Shown piece by piece: positions 7,933-16,296 of a stretch of DNA of 53,546 nt; within the stretch, counting starts at the first letter, position 1; each line of letters opens with the position of its first letter. The translations under genes and the position numbers were made by a program. The notes under the pieces were generated by a model, which saw only the letters and a program-made list of their open reading frames with translations, made no database searches and was not told where the DNA came from. The stretch comes from Chloroflexota bacterium. GTDB lineage: Bacteria; Chloroflexota; UBA6077; CF-72. Location: contig JAFAZN010000431.1 in the NCBI GenBank assembly GCA_019239775.1, forward strand, positions 1 to 53,546, in the 5' to 3' direction.

Positions 7933-8766
7933 TTACCGCGCGGTGCGCCATGTGTCCGCGTATGGCTCCATGACGCGTGGCTGGCGGCTGGGATCGGTAA
8001 TCTGTTCGACTTCGGCGGTGTACTCGACGGTATTGCCCTCGGGATCCTTGTAGTACGAGAACAGGTTATTGCCGAAGAGGTGGCGGCCGGGGCCCCAGGC
8101 GCGCGGAATGCCACGTTCACCGGCGTAGAAGACGGCTTTGATCCACTCTTCCCAATCGCGCAGCTCGAACGCGGCGTGGTGGAAGGCGGGGGTGCCATCA
8201 CGCGCCTGACCAAATGCAAGCGAATGGTGGTTGGCATTGCAGGCCCAGAAGCTCAGGCCCCCGACGAAGCGGTCGGTAAGTTTGAAACCGAGCGCCTCCT
8301 GGTAGAACGCCTCGCTCTGGGCCTGATCACGGACATTCAGCACCACGTGGTTGAGTGCGGTCGGCTTGATTTCGTCGTCCTTGAACGGGTCGCTGATCGT
8401 TTCAACACCAGCCACCAATTCCACGAGGAATCCGTCTGGATCCTTGAGCCGCAGGGCGCGCTTGACGCCTGGCTCCAGCTCGGTTGTTGGCGGTGTCACG
8501 ATCTCGACGCCACGCGCCAGTAGCTCTTCATATGCGCGGTCGATGTCTTCCACAGACGGGACCTGCAGCGCGACGTGATGTAGCCCTGCGTCATGGCCTT
8601 CGGTCAGCGTAAGCACGTGATGATCTGGGCCGTCGGCGCGGAAGAACATCTCGTTGCCGAACTCGTCGACTCGTTCGAGTCCCCAGCGATCGTTGTAGAA
8701 CTCGGCCTGTGTGCTGAGGTTGTTTGCTTGAAGCCCGACGTGGGCCAACCTGGTCACCTGCACCAT
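7933..8766 (-). CDS. VOC-family type I extradiol dioxygenase-like protein, paralogue
   Basis: 277 residues from ATG 8766, preceded by AGGGAGG. It is a close tandem paralogue of the next gene, sharing for example LSTQAEFYNDRWGL, MFFRADGPDHHVLTL and KAVFYAGERGIPR. Ligand candidates His140, His180 or His181 and Glu248 are all kept, and the stretch around 240-249 (KDPEGNTVEY) fits the extradiol signature better than the paralogue does. Only 15 bases separate the two genes. Two intact copies suggest different ring substrates, or a two-subunit enzyme. It heads the minus-strand run and is divergent from the flavin monooxygenase gene. Confidence 0.87.
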   Translation of the reverse strand: MVQVTRLAHVGLQANNLSTQAEFYNDRWGLERVDEFGNEMFFRADGPDHHVLTLTEGHDAGLHHVALQVPSVEDIDRAYEELLARGVEIVTPPTTELEPGVKRALRLKDPDGFLVELVAGVETISDPFKDDEIKPTALNHVVLNVRDQAQSEAFYQEALGFKLTDRFVGGLSFWACNANHHSLAFGQARDGTPAFHHAAFELRDWEEWIKAVFYAGERGIPRAWGPGRHLFGNNLFSYYKDPEGNTVEYTAEVEQITDPSRQPRVMEPYADTWRTAR

Positions 8767-8822
8767 GAGATGCGTGTGTCCTCCCTGTGCAAGGCCTAAT
8801 CTACGGCAGTGGGCGCGCTGGT

Positions 8823-8845
8823 GCACATTTGCGTTCGTTATGTGC
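8823..8845. promoter_or_regulatory. candidate LysR-type operator GCACAT-N11-ATGTGC
   Basis: A perfect 6-bp inverted repeat, GCACAT (8823-8828) and ATGTGC (8840-8845), spaced by 11 bases, gives the T-N11-A arrangement of LysR-type binding boxes. It sits in the 258-base gap between the divergent VOC and monooxygenase genes, 57 bases from the VOC start. A LysR regulator is encoded at 13283-14320. The rest of this gap shows no other clear element. Confidence 0.5.
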
Positions 8846-9024
8846 CCATGGGGATGACGTATGGTTCACGCGCGCGATAGCGTCGCTGCCGTGGGCGCGT
8901 CCGTGAGGAATGACACGTTGTACGCATATCGGTGGCGAATGGCGGCATAAGCACTTGGAATGCCCACTCGTGGCGTGGGGGCGTTAGCCTTCGTTGCTGA
9001 ATCCTGGAGGTGCGGGAAAAGACG

Positions 9025-10200
9025 ATGGCGACGGTGGTGGCGTCGAGCACGCCGACAATCGACGAGATGGTTCAGCGCGCTCGCGCGTTGCTGCCGAAAT
9101 TGCGCGAACGAGCGGCTGCGACTGAGGCTCTTGGCCAGCTACCCCCTGAGACCGTCGGCGATTTTAAGACGGGCGGATTCTTCCGCGTGCTCCAGCCACG
9201 CCGCTTCGGTGGCATGGAGCTGGACTATGGACGAACGCAGCTGGAGCTGTGCACCACACTGGGCCAGGCATGCGGCTCAGCCGCGTGGGTGCAGATGGTG
9301 GTTGCATGCCACGCGTGGTGCCTGGCGATGTTCCCCGACGCAGCCCAGCAAGCCGTGTGGCGCGATGATCCCGAAACGCTCGTCGGTTCGGCGTTCGGCT
9401 TCACTACCGGAAAGGGCCGCCCAGTGGAGGGCGGTTACTGGGTTGAGGGCGACTGGGTCTTCTCCAGCGGGAGCAACCTGTGCGACTGGATCATCCTGGG
9501 CACGCGCATTCAGCAGGAAGGTCCGCCAAAGCAAATCTGGACGCTCTTGCCGCGCAGCGACTGGGAGATGCTCGACACGTGGCATGCGGCCGGCCTGAAG
9601 GGATCCGCAAGCAACGATATTCGGGTCAAGGGCGCATTCGTGCCGCAAGAGTTCAGCCTCGACATCGGCTTCGGTCCGGGTGGCGCTCCCACCCCGGGCA
9701 GTCTGGTCAACCCCAATCCGATGTACGCGCTGCCGCTGGCGGGCTTCTTCTACTTCAATGTCACGACCGAGGCGCTGGGCATCGCACGTGGCGCCATCGA
9801 TGCGTTTTCCGAGCAGCTCGCCGGCAGGGGCGATCGACCCAACCTGTATGGCCGGCACATGCGACTGGCGGAGTCGTCCGCGGAAGTCGACGCCGCCGAA
9901 GCGCTGATACGATCGGATGTCGAGAGGATCGATCGCATCTTGCACGAGGGCGTTCCAGTCGAACCGGCATTTCAGGCGAAGCTGGGGCGTGACCTGAGCT
10001 TCATGGTGAGGCTCTGCTCTCAGGCAGTGGATCGACTCACTGGTGCTGTTGGAGCTCACGGGATGGATGACGACAATCCGGTGCATCGCGCCTCGCGCGA
10101 CATACACGCTATTGCCAATCACGCCGTCAACAACTGGGAACACCAGGCGTTGAACTACAGCCGCGCCCGCACAGGGCTGCCACCGGTGCCGATGTTCTGA
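9025..10200 (+). CDS. acyl-CoA dehydrogenase-like flavin-dependent monooxygenase
   Basis: 391 residues from ATG 9025; GTG 9010 is in frame but overlaps the GGAGG at 9006-9010. The fold is that of acyl-CoA dehydrogenases, but the sequence YWVEGDWVFSSGSNLCDW (138-155) is characteristic of group D flavin monooxygenases such as HsaA and related phenol hydroxylases, which take reduced flavin from a separate reductase. No reductase is adjacent. It lies divergent from two extradiol dioxygenases, so it may hydroxylate a phenol to a catechol ahead of ring cleavage. Its stop and the next start share the A of TGATG. Confidence 0.8.
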   Translation: MATVVASSTPTIDEMVQRARALLPKLRERAAATEALGQLPPETVGDFKTGGFFRVLQPRRFGGMELDYGRTQLELCTTLGQACGSAAWVQMVVACHAWCLAMFPDAAQQAVWRDDPETLVGSAFGFTTGKGRPVEGGYWVEGDWVFSSGSNLCDWIILGTRIQQEGPPKQIWTLLPRSDWEMLDTWHAAGLKGSASNDIRVKGAFVPQEFSLDIGFGPGGAPTPGSLVNPNPMYALPLAGFFYFNVTTEALGIARGAIDAFSEQLAGRGDRPNLYGRHMRLAESSAEVDAAEALIRSDVERIDRILHEGVPVEPAFQAKLGRDLSFMVRLCSQAVDRLTGAVGAHGMDDDNPVHRASRDIHAIANHAVNNWEHQALNYSRARTGLPPVPMF

Positions 10201-11066
10201 TGCGACGCATTACTGACAAGGTCTACGCCGAGATCTATTTCTGGGGCTGCAATCCTGGCTTCGTTTCAACCACCGACGGAGTATTCATGATCGATACTCC
10301 GCAGCAACCCATCAACGCGGTGCAGTGGCGTGAACGGCTGCTGGAGTACGGGCCGATTCGGCACCTGGTCAACACGGAGCCACATCCGGATCACATCCGC
10401 GGCAACGCGTACTTCCCGGGCGTCGAGGTGATTGGCCAGGAGCGCATGGTGGCGCGCTACGAACAGGCGCTGCCGATGATGACCGGCGACCAGACCCTGG
10501 AAACGATGAAGACATCCGATCCAGATAGCGTCTGGCTGTTCAATCATCCGGATTATCCGCCGAATCCGCCCACGCGCACGTTTTCGGATCAGCTCACGCT
10601 GCAGCTGGGTGAAAAGTCCATTCAACTGCTGCATCACCCGGGCCATACGCCGCCACAAACTTCCGTGTTCTTGCCGCGCGAAGGCGTCGTGTTCACTGGC
10701 GACAACGTCTTCTTCAAGTGCAAGACCTTCGTCCAAGAGGCGGATCCCTGGGAATGGCTGACTGCACTCGATGCAATTCGCGCGCTCGACGTTGAGACGA
10801 TCGTGCCCGGGCATGGCGAGCCGTGCGAGAAGTCGTATCTCGCGCAGCAGGCGCAGATCATTCAGAACTGGATCGGCGTGGTGGAGGACTATGTCCGCCG
10901 CGGACTCTCGGAAGACGAAGCAGTTGCCCAGCCGCTGGACGTTGTGAAAGATGTTGATCCGTATCCGATTGGCCAGCGCCTGTTCCCGCGCAGCGACTGG
11001 GTGACCGAGGCGAACATCCGCAACGTCTATAAACGCGTAGTGGCTCGCAGCACGGTCAAGGTGTAA
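10200..11066 (+). CDS. metallo-beta-lactamase-fold hydrolase, variant metal motif
   Basis: 288 residues starting on the last base of the monooxygenase stop (TGATG), so probably coupled. The metal motif is EPHPDH at residues 60-65, where the family consensus is HxHxDH, so the first His is replaced by Glu60. Other ligands are present: His149 (PGHT), Asp168 (TGDNVF) and His205 (VPGHGEP). Enzymes of this fold hydrolyse thioesters, lactones, amides or phosphoesters. Coupling to a ring hydroxylase suggests a role in opening or removing a catabolic intermediate; the substrate is unknown. It converges on the FAH pair. Confidence 0.82.
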   Translation: MRRITDKVYAEIYFWGCNPGFVSTTDGVFMIDTPQQPINAVQWRERLLEYGPIRHLVNTEPHPDHIRGNAYFPGVEVIGQERMVARYEQALPMMTGDQTLETMKTSDPDSVWLFNHPDYPPNPPTRTFSDQLTLQLGEKSIQLLHHPGHTPPQTSVFLPREGVVFTGDNVFFKCKTFVQEADPWEWLTALDAIRALDVETIVPGHGEPCEKSYLAQQAQIIQNWIGVVEDYVRRGLSEDEAVAQPLDVVKDVDPYPIGQRLFPRSDWVTEANIRNVYKRVVARSTVKV

Positions 11067-11067
11067 C

Positions 11068-12114
11068 TCACGCGGGAACTCCCCCCGGAGGCGCCGTCCG
11101 CTCGCGCACGCGCTGGAGGTCGTCGGACGACAGCGGCTCCGGCAGCGGGCGTTGTGACGGCGCCGTAAAGCGCAGGTCGCGATTCGTGTTACTGGCCGGT
11201 CCAAGGGTATTGCGCAGCGTGCCAATGCCCTCGACTTCCATTTCCACGACGTCGCCAGGTTGCAGCCAGCGGGCTGGATAACCCTTGCGCACCGATTCGC
11301 TGATGGATCCGCCGCCGACGGTGCCGGTGGCAATCACATCGCCGGGGACGATGCGGCTGTCCTGCGCGGCACGCTCGAACATTGCACCGAAGGTGTGGTG
11401 CATGTTCCACGCGTTGCCATCCATCCAGAGCGTGCCGTTGACGCGGACCTTACACGCAACGTGCAGCGTGCCGTTGCGATAGTACGGTGCCATCTCGTCG
11501 CGCGTGACAATCCACGGCCCCAATGAGGACGCAGAATCCTTGCCCTTGGCTGGACCGAGACCGAACTGGCTCTCATCCGACTGGAGGTCTCGACAGCTCC
11601 AGTCGTTGAAAATCGTAAAGCCCAGGATGTAGGGGTCCGCGTCCGCCTCGAGGATGTTGCTGCCCTCGCGCGCGACGATCGCCGCCAATTCGCATTCGTA
11701 ATCCAGTTGTTTCGTGGCCGCCGGGAACGGCACGGTCTCTTCGGACCCGAAGATGCGCAGCGGATTCGAGAAGTAGAAGATTGGCAATCGCGCCCACACT
11801 TCCATGCGAGGTCCGGTCGCTTCGCGGGTCCACTGCCCGCTTGCGTGCTCCTCGAAGGCGATGTGATCGCGCACGGTCGGCGGCTGGAGGATTGGCGCGC
11901 GCAGTTTCACACTGCTCAGCGGGACACGTGGAGCGTTCACCCTGTCGACCGCGTCACGCAGACGGTCGACCGCCTCTGGACCGAACTCCAACACCCCCCG
12001 GACGTCGCGCAGCGTGGTCGATGCACCCAGGAGTGCACTGGCGTCGAGGATGTCTGCGCCCTGGAGGACGCCCGCGCGAGGACCAGTACCTGGATCGTAG
12101 GTCAGGAGTTTCAT
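11068..12114 (-). CDS. FAH family hydrolase
   Basis: 348 residues from ATG 12114, chosen by the family start MKLLTYDPG and the ATGA overlap with the stop of the preceding gene. Metal ligands are intact: the Glu-x-Glu in LDYECELAAIV and the Asp of FNDWSCRD. A DHIAFEEH motif near residue 84 corresponds to the lid carrying the catalytic Glu-His pair in full-length FAH-fold enzymes. The C-terminus extends about 45 residues beyond the core with a Pro/Arg-rich tail. It most likely hydrolyses a carbon-carbon bond of a 2-keto or diketo acid. Confidence 0.88.
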   Translation of the reverse strand: MKLLTYDPGTGPRAGVLQGADILDASALLGASTTLRDVRGVLEFGPEAVDRLRDAVDRVNAPRVPLSSVKLRAPILQPPTVRDHIAFEEHASGQWTREATGPRMEVWARLPIFYFSNPLRIFGSEETVPFPAATKQLDYECELAAIVAREGSNILEADADPYILGFTIFNDWSCRDLQSDESQFGLGPAKGKDSASSLGPWIVTRDEMAPYYRNGTLHVACKVRVNGTLWMDGNAWNMHHTFGAMFERAAQDSRIVPGDVIATGTVGGGSISESVRKGYPARWLQPGDVVEMEVEGIGTLRNTLGPASNTNRDLRFTAPSQRPLPEPLSSDDLQRVRERTAPPGGVPA

Positions 12115-13154
12115 GCGGTCACTGCCTCTCGGGGTGCCTGCAACAGTCCATCGAGGCCATTGCGAACATGGTCCACTACGTGCTCGCCAGCAACGATCTT
12201 GTGCTCCAGCGAGCCGATGCCCTCGACGTCGAAGCGGACCGTTTGACCGACCTGGGGCCACCTGTGCAGGTCCACGGAACAGCTGTAGCTCACGGTACCT
12301 GTCCCCAACAAGTCGCCCGGTTGGAGTGTTTCGTTATCAGAAGCGTACGCCACCAAATGGTGCGCAAGGAAGCTGCGCGGCGCGGAGGTACTGCCTTCGA
12401 ACCAGACCTCGCCATCGACGGTGATGCGGCATGCGAGATTGCCTTCGTCGATCTCGTCGGCGGTGACCATGCACGGCCCGAGCACCGTGGCCCAGTCTTT
12501 GGCTTTGGTTGGCCCGAGGAATTCCGTTTCTCCGCGATCGCGAGCGCTGCAGTCGATCAGAATGGTGTAACCCGCAATTGCCTGTTTCGCCTGTTCGACC
12601 GACAGATTCCGTCCGCCGCGGCCGACGATAATGCCGATTTCCAGCTCGAGGTCCAGCTTGCCCGTGTAGTACGGATACGGGATGGCATCCTCCGGACCGA
12701 TGATTGAGTCCGGGTTGCCTTTGTAATAAGGCGGATAGCGAAACCAGGTTGGTCGTTTAGGGATGCCGCCGCCTTCGCGCCGCGTCATGTGCTCTTCGAA
12801 GATCGAGAAATCTCGGAGCGAATTTGGCCTGGGCAGCGGGGCAAGCAGATGGACTTCGTCGCGGTCGAAACTGATGCGCCCTTCGTCGAGTCCGAGTGCG
12901 CCGGCTGGCAGGTCCCGTGCGAACGCGACCGCTTGCTCGGCTGCCTCGCGCGACTTGTGCTGGCCGCGTAGCCAGCCGATCAGATCCGGAGGCGTGCGGA
13001 GTTGGGCAAGTTCGCGCGGCGTTGGCTCATCGGTGCGTTGCGCCAGGAAGGTGGCGTAGGCCGTGGTCAGATCGACGATGCGCTCGTCGACGAGTGCGCC
13101 GAGGCGGCGGTGATGGCCAAGACGGCTGTGGATCTCAAACGTGACGAGTTTCAT
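12111..13154 (-). CDS. FAH family hydrolase
   Basis: 347 residues. Ligands are present as LDLELEIGIIV (Glu-x-Glu) and LIDCSARD (Asp), with the lid motif DFSIFEEHM. The GTGTVS segment late in the protein is typical of the family. It overlaps the next FAH gene by ATGA. Both members of this pair keep all ligands, unlike the pair at 5253-7030. The gap of 128 bases upstream, towards the LysR gene on the same strand, probably holds its promoter, but no convincing -35/-10 pair was found there. Weak initiation signal before ATG 13154. Confidence 0.88.
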   Translation of the reverse strand: MKLVTFEIHSRLGHHRRLGALVDERIVDLTTAYATFLAQRTDEPTPRELAQLRTPPDLIGWLRGQHKSREAAEQAVAFARDLPAGALGLDEGRISFDRDEVHLLAPLPRPNSLRDFSIFEEHMTRREGGGIPKRPTWFRYPPYYKGNPDSIIGPEDAIPYPYYTGKLDLELEIGIIVGRGGRNLSVEQAKQAIAGYTILIDCSARDRGETEFLGPTKAKDWATVLGPCMVTADEIDEGNLACRITVDGEVWFEGSTSAPRSFLAHHLVAYASDNETLQPGDLLGTGTVSYSCSVDLHRWPQVGQTVRFDVEGIGSLEHKIVAGEHVVDHVRNGLDGLLQAPREAVTA

Positions 13155-13282
13155 ATGCAGACAGATGAGAGGCTATCGCCAACCCGGGAGTGGGTCGAAT
13201 CGTTCGTAGTTATGCTGCCATAGCGCTGGCGCATGGCTTACCTGCAGAAAGGGCACACCGTACGTAATCAGGACAGTTCCGC

Positions 13283-14320
13283 TCAGAGTGTTTGGGCGAT
13301 GGTGCGCATCAGCTCGCGCAGCCAGAGGTGGCCGGGGTCATTGTCCATCGACGGGGTCCAGTACATCGACTCCTGCACCTCAGGAATCGGCAGCGGAGGC
13401 TCCAGCAGTTTGAGTCCTGCCACCTGGCGTGCCAATCGCTCGTGAACCAGCGCAACCATCCGCGTCCCACGCACCAGACTCGGTAGTAGGGCGAAGCTGT
13501 CGGTCACCAGACACACCTGGCGGTGAATTCCCTTCGAGCGATACAGGATTTCGGCATGACTCTGGGTCGCAGGGGTCTTGAGCTGCCATTCGAGATGCGG
13601 CAATTGCGAAAAGAGCTCGAGCGACATCTCATCGCCGACTTCAGGATTGTCGTCGCTGACGGCGCAAACCCACCGATCCGTGTACAGCACCTCGCAGCGT
13701 GGCGGTTCAGCGCGCGTGGGCGCGTATGCCGAAAACGCACCGATCGTAAGATCCACCTCACTGAGCTCGCTGGCGGTCACCGGATCGGTGGCGAGCCCCT
13801 GCAATCCCCTCGCGCAGAGGGTGATATTGGGTGCCTCTTGCGGCAAACGCGTGGCCAGGGTGGGAAGCAACAGCGCCATGACATGGTCGCTCATCGCGAT
13901 CGAAAAGCTGCGGGTGTCCACGCGCGGGTTGAAGGTCGGCCGCCACGTGATCACGCGCTCGATCTCGGCTACAGCCCGACTGACTGGCTCCAGGAGTGAA
14001 CTGGCGAGTGTGGTCAGCTGGTAGTCCCGCCCGGCGCGAACAAGGAGCTCGTCGTTGAACATCTGCCTGAGCCTGCGCAGGTCGCTGCTCATCGCTGGTT
14101 GGGTCACCCCCAGCCATTCGCCGGCCTGGGTCACGTTGCGCGTGTGCAACAACGCGTGCAGTGAGAGCAGGAGATTCAGGTCGTAGCGACGCAAGCCTGC
14201 GATGTGCCAGGCAAGTACGTCACGATCGGCAGGGCCGGTGGGGGGCCGCAGATCCGCCTCGACGAGGTTGTGCCCATTGGTGCTGCCTGGTGCCGTTGCG
14301 TGTTCGTGCCCGACGTCCAT
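13283..14320 (-). CDS. LysR-family transcriptional regulator
   Basis: 345 residues. The N-terminal winged helix-turn-helix spans about 47-106, with the family pattern YDLNLLLSLHALLHTRNVTQA and GVTQPAMSSDLRRLRQ. The remainder is a LysR-type ligand-binding domain, closer in pattern to the NodD/LinR-like branch (FxPR-like region, MSDHVMALLLP). About 45 residues precede the HTH, so translation may start internally. It stands upstream of the FAH pair on the same strand and is the only clear regulator of the ring-cleavage island. A dyad with LysR-box spacing lies at 8823-8845. Confidence 0.9.
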   Translation of the reverse strand: MDVGHEHATAPGSTNGHNLVEADLRPPTGPADRDVLAWHIAGLRRYDLNLLLSLHALLHTRNVTQAGEWLGVTQPAMSSDLRRLRQMFNDELLVRAGRDYQLTTLASSLLEPVSRAVAEIERVITWRPTFNPRVDTRSFSIAMSDHVMALLLPTLATRLPQEAPNITLCARGLQGLATDPVTASELSEVDLTIGAFSAYAPTRAEPPRCEVLYTDRWVCAVSDDNPEVGDEMSLELFSQLPHLEWQLKTPATQSHAEILYRSKGIHRQVCLVTDSFALLPSLVRGTRMVALVHERLARQVAGLKLLEPPLPIPEVQESMYWTPSMDNDPGHLWLRELMRTIAQTL

Positions 14321-14362
14321 GCTGCGCCTATCTCCCGCAGGCTAGTGTAAGCCCGCGTGGTG

Positions 14363-15298
14363 TTAGCGAAGGTTGGCTCGCTTTGGGTCTAACGCGTCGC
14401 GCAACGCATCGCTGAGGTAGTTCAGCGCAACGAGCAAAACGGTAAGGGCGACGCCGGGCCACAGGCCGTACCAGGGGGCTTCACGCAGATAGGCGCGGCT
14501 GTCGTTGAGCATTGTGCCCCAGCTTGGGTCCGGCGGCTGCGTTCCAAGTCCGAGGAAAGACAGGCCAGCTTCGGCGAGCACGGCAAAGCCCATTGCCAGC
14601 GAGAGTTGCACGAGCAATGGCGCAAGGGTATTGGGGAGAAGGTGCAGGAACATGATGCGTCCGTCGCGCGCGCCGATGCAGCGCGCGGCGTATACGTAAT
14701 CGCGTTCTCGCTCCGAGAGCACCGACGAGCGCATCAAGCGAGCAAAGAACGGCATGCCGCCAATCGCCAGCGCGTATGCCACGTTCAAGGTCGATGGGCC
14801 CAGAATCGAAATGACCGCGATACCGATGATGATTCCCGGAAACGCCAGCAGCGCGTCGTAAAAACGCATGATGACGCTGTCGATCCAACCGCCGGTATAG
14901 CCGCTCACCAGGCCAGTGCTAACGCCGATGCCCGCGCCGAGCGCAGTCGCAACGATGCCGACGACGAACGAAACGCGGGCGCCAAACAAAATCCGACTGA
15001 AAAGATCGCGACCGAGGTCGTCGCTGCCGAGCCAGAACTGTGCGCCTGGGGGCTGCAGTTCCTGGCCCGGATGCTGCGCAACCGGCGAATAGGGCGCGAT
15101 CACGGGCGCCAGAATCGCCAGGAAGGCCATCAGCAAGACGATCGCCAGGCCGAAGGCGCCCATCGGATTGCGGGTGATGCGCAGGAGCACCTGGACCCAT
15201 GGGCGCTGGCGTCGCACCCAGCTGCCCTGCCGCTGGCCCGCATGGATGCGGGGTGGCGTGATCAGCGGCGAGGCGACCGTGGAAGCCGATGAGCTCAT
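14363..15298 (-). CDS. ABC transporter permease, DppC/OppC type
   Basis: 311 residues, inner membrane. The soluble N-terminus is followed by the first membrane helix and the LGSDDLGRDLFSRILFGARVS signature of DppC-type permeases. The ATPase-contacting EAA loop reads AARCIGARDGRIMFLHLLPNTLAPLLV, given here as its first 20 residues AARCIGARDGRIMFLHLLPN. Five to six membrane segments are visible. It overlaps the upstream DppB-type gene by ATGA (15295-15298) and is last in a three-gene importer operon with the solute-binding protein at 16297. No ATPase gene follows. Confidence 0.92.
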   Translation of the reverse strand: MSSSASTVASPLITPPRIHAGQRQGSWVRRQRPWVQVLLRITRNPMGAFGLAIVLLMAFLAILAPVIAPYSPVAQHPGQELQPPGAQFWLGSDDLGRDLFSRILFGARVSFVVGIVATALGAGIGVSTGLVSGYTGGWIDSVIMRFYDALLAFPGIIIGIAVISILGPSTLNVAYALAIGGMPFFARLMRSSVLSERERDYVYAARCIGARDGRIMFLHLLPNTLAPLLVQLSLAMGFAVLAEAGLSFLGLGTQPPDPSWGTMLNDSRAYLREAPWYGLWPGVALTVLLVALNYLSDALRDALDPKRANLR

Positions 15299-16254
15299 CG
15301 GGCGCGCCCTCCACTCAGCCGAATCCGCGGATCCAAAACGCCGTAGGTAATGTCCGTCAGCAGGTTGATGACGATGAACACGACCACCAGCAACAGTAGA
15401 CAGGCCTGGACGACGGCGTAATCGCGGTTACCGATCGAGTCGCGGATCAGTCGGCCGATACCTGGCCAGGAGAAGACGGACTCGGTGATGACCGCGCCGC
15501 CGAGCAGCCGGCCGAACTGGAGTCCGAGAATGGTGGCAACCGGTACCAGCGCGTTGCGCAGGGCGTGGTGCCAGACGACGCCGTCTTCGGTAACACCCTT
15601 GGCTCTGGCGGTTCTGACGTAGTCGTCGCCGAGCACTTCGAGCATCGAGCCTTTCACCAGGCGCGATAAGCCAGCGGCAAAGGGGAGCGCCAGCGTGATG
15701 GCGGGAAGCAGCAGGAACTTCATCTCGCCAAGCGGGTCCCTGAAGAAGTCGCCGTGCCCGCCAGGTGGCAGCCAGCCCAGGATCAGGCTGAACAGAATGA
15801 TCGACAGGATGCCGAGCCAGAAACCCGGTAACGCAACCGCCAGTCCGTTGAACGCGGAGACGAGCCAATCAGGCGTACGGTGGCTTTGCACGGCAGCGAC
15901 AATGCCGGTCGGGATGCCGAGGACCACGCTCAGCAGCATGCCCGCGATACCGAGCTCCAGCGTGGCGGGTATCCGCTGGCCGAGCAGTTGGGCGACGGGA
16001 GTCTTGGTGAAGAACGAGACGCCCAGGTCGCCGCGCACGACATTCTTCAGCCAGATGGCGTATTGCACCGGGAGGGGTTGATCGAGGCCGTTGTCCTGAC
16101 GGATCGCGGCCAGGGTCTCAGGGTTGGCGTCCTGGCCCGCCAGGATCAAGGCTGGATCGCCCGGGAGCATGCGCAGCCCGAGGAAAATCAGGACGGTCGC
16201 CAGAAACAGGACAGGAATTGACTCGATGAACCGTCGCAGGACGAAAGCGATCAT
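15295..16254 (-). CDS. ABC transporter permease, DppB/OppB type
   Basis: 319 residues, inner membrane, six predicted helices. The N-terminus FVLRRFIESIPVLFLATVLI and the following LPGDPA motif are diagnostic of DppB-type permeases. The EAA loop is TARAKGVTEDGVVWHHALRN. It follows the solute-binding gene by 42 bases and overlaps the DppC-type gene by ATGA. Together these import a peptide-like, nickel-like or other solute; the substrate cannot be read from the permeases. Confidence 0.93.
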   Translation of the reverse strand: MIAFVLRRFIESIPVLFLATVLIFLGLRMLPGDPALILAGQDANPETLAAIRQDNGLDQPLPVQYAIWLKNVVRGDLGVSFFTKTPVAQLLGQRIPATLELGIAGMLLSVVLGIPTGIVAAVQSHRTPDWLVSAFNGLAVALPGFWLGILSIILFSLILGWLPPGGHGDFFRDPLGEMKFLLLPAITLALPFAAGLSRLVKGSMLEVLGDDYVRTARAKGVTEDGVVWHHALRNALVPVATILGLQFGRLLGGAVITESVFSWPGIGRLIRDSIGNRDYAVVQACLLLLVVVFIVINLLTDITYGVLDPRIRLSGGRAR

Positions 16255-16296
16255 GTCTCAGACGCGCCTCAAGTCTACCGCGCGGCTTCGTGCTCG

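Noticed and set aside
11781..12707. Plus-strand open frame of 308 codons opposite the FAH pair
   Set aside because: Both FAH proteins on the minus strand have complete family motifs across this region; the plus reading has no recognisable domain.
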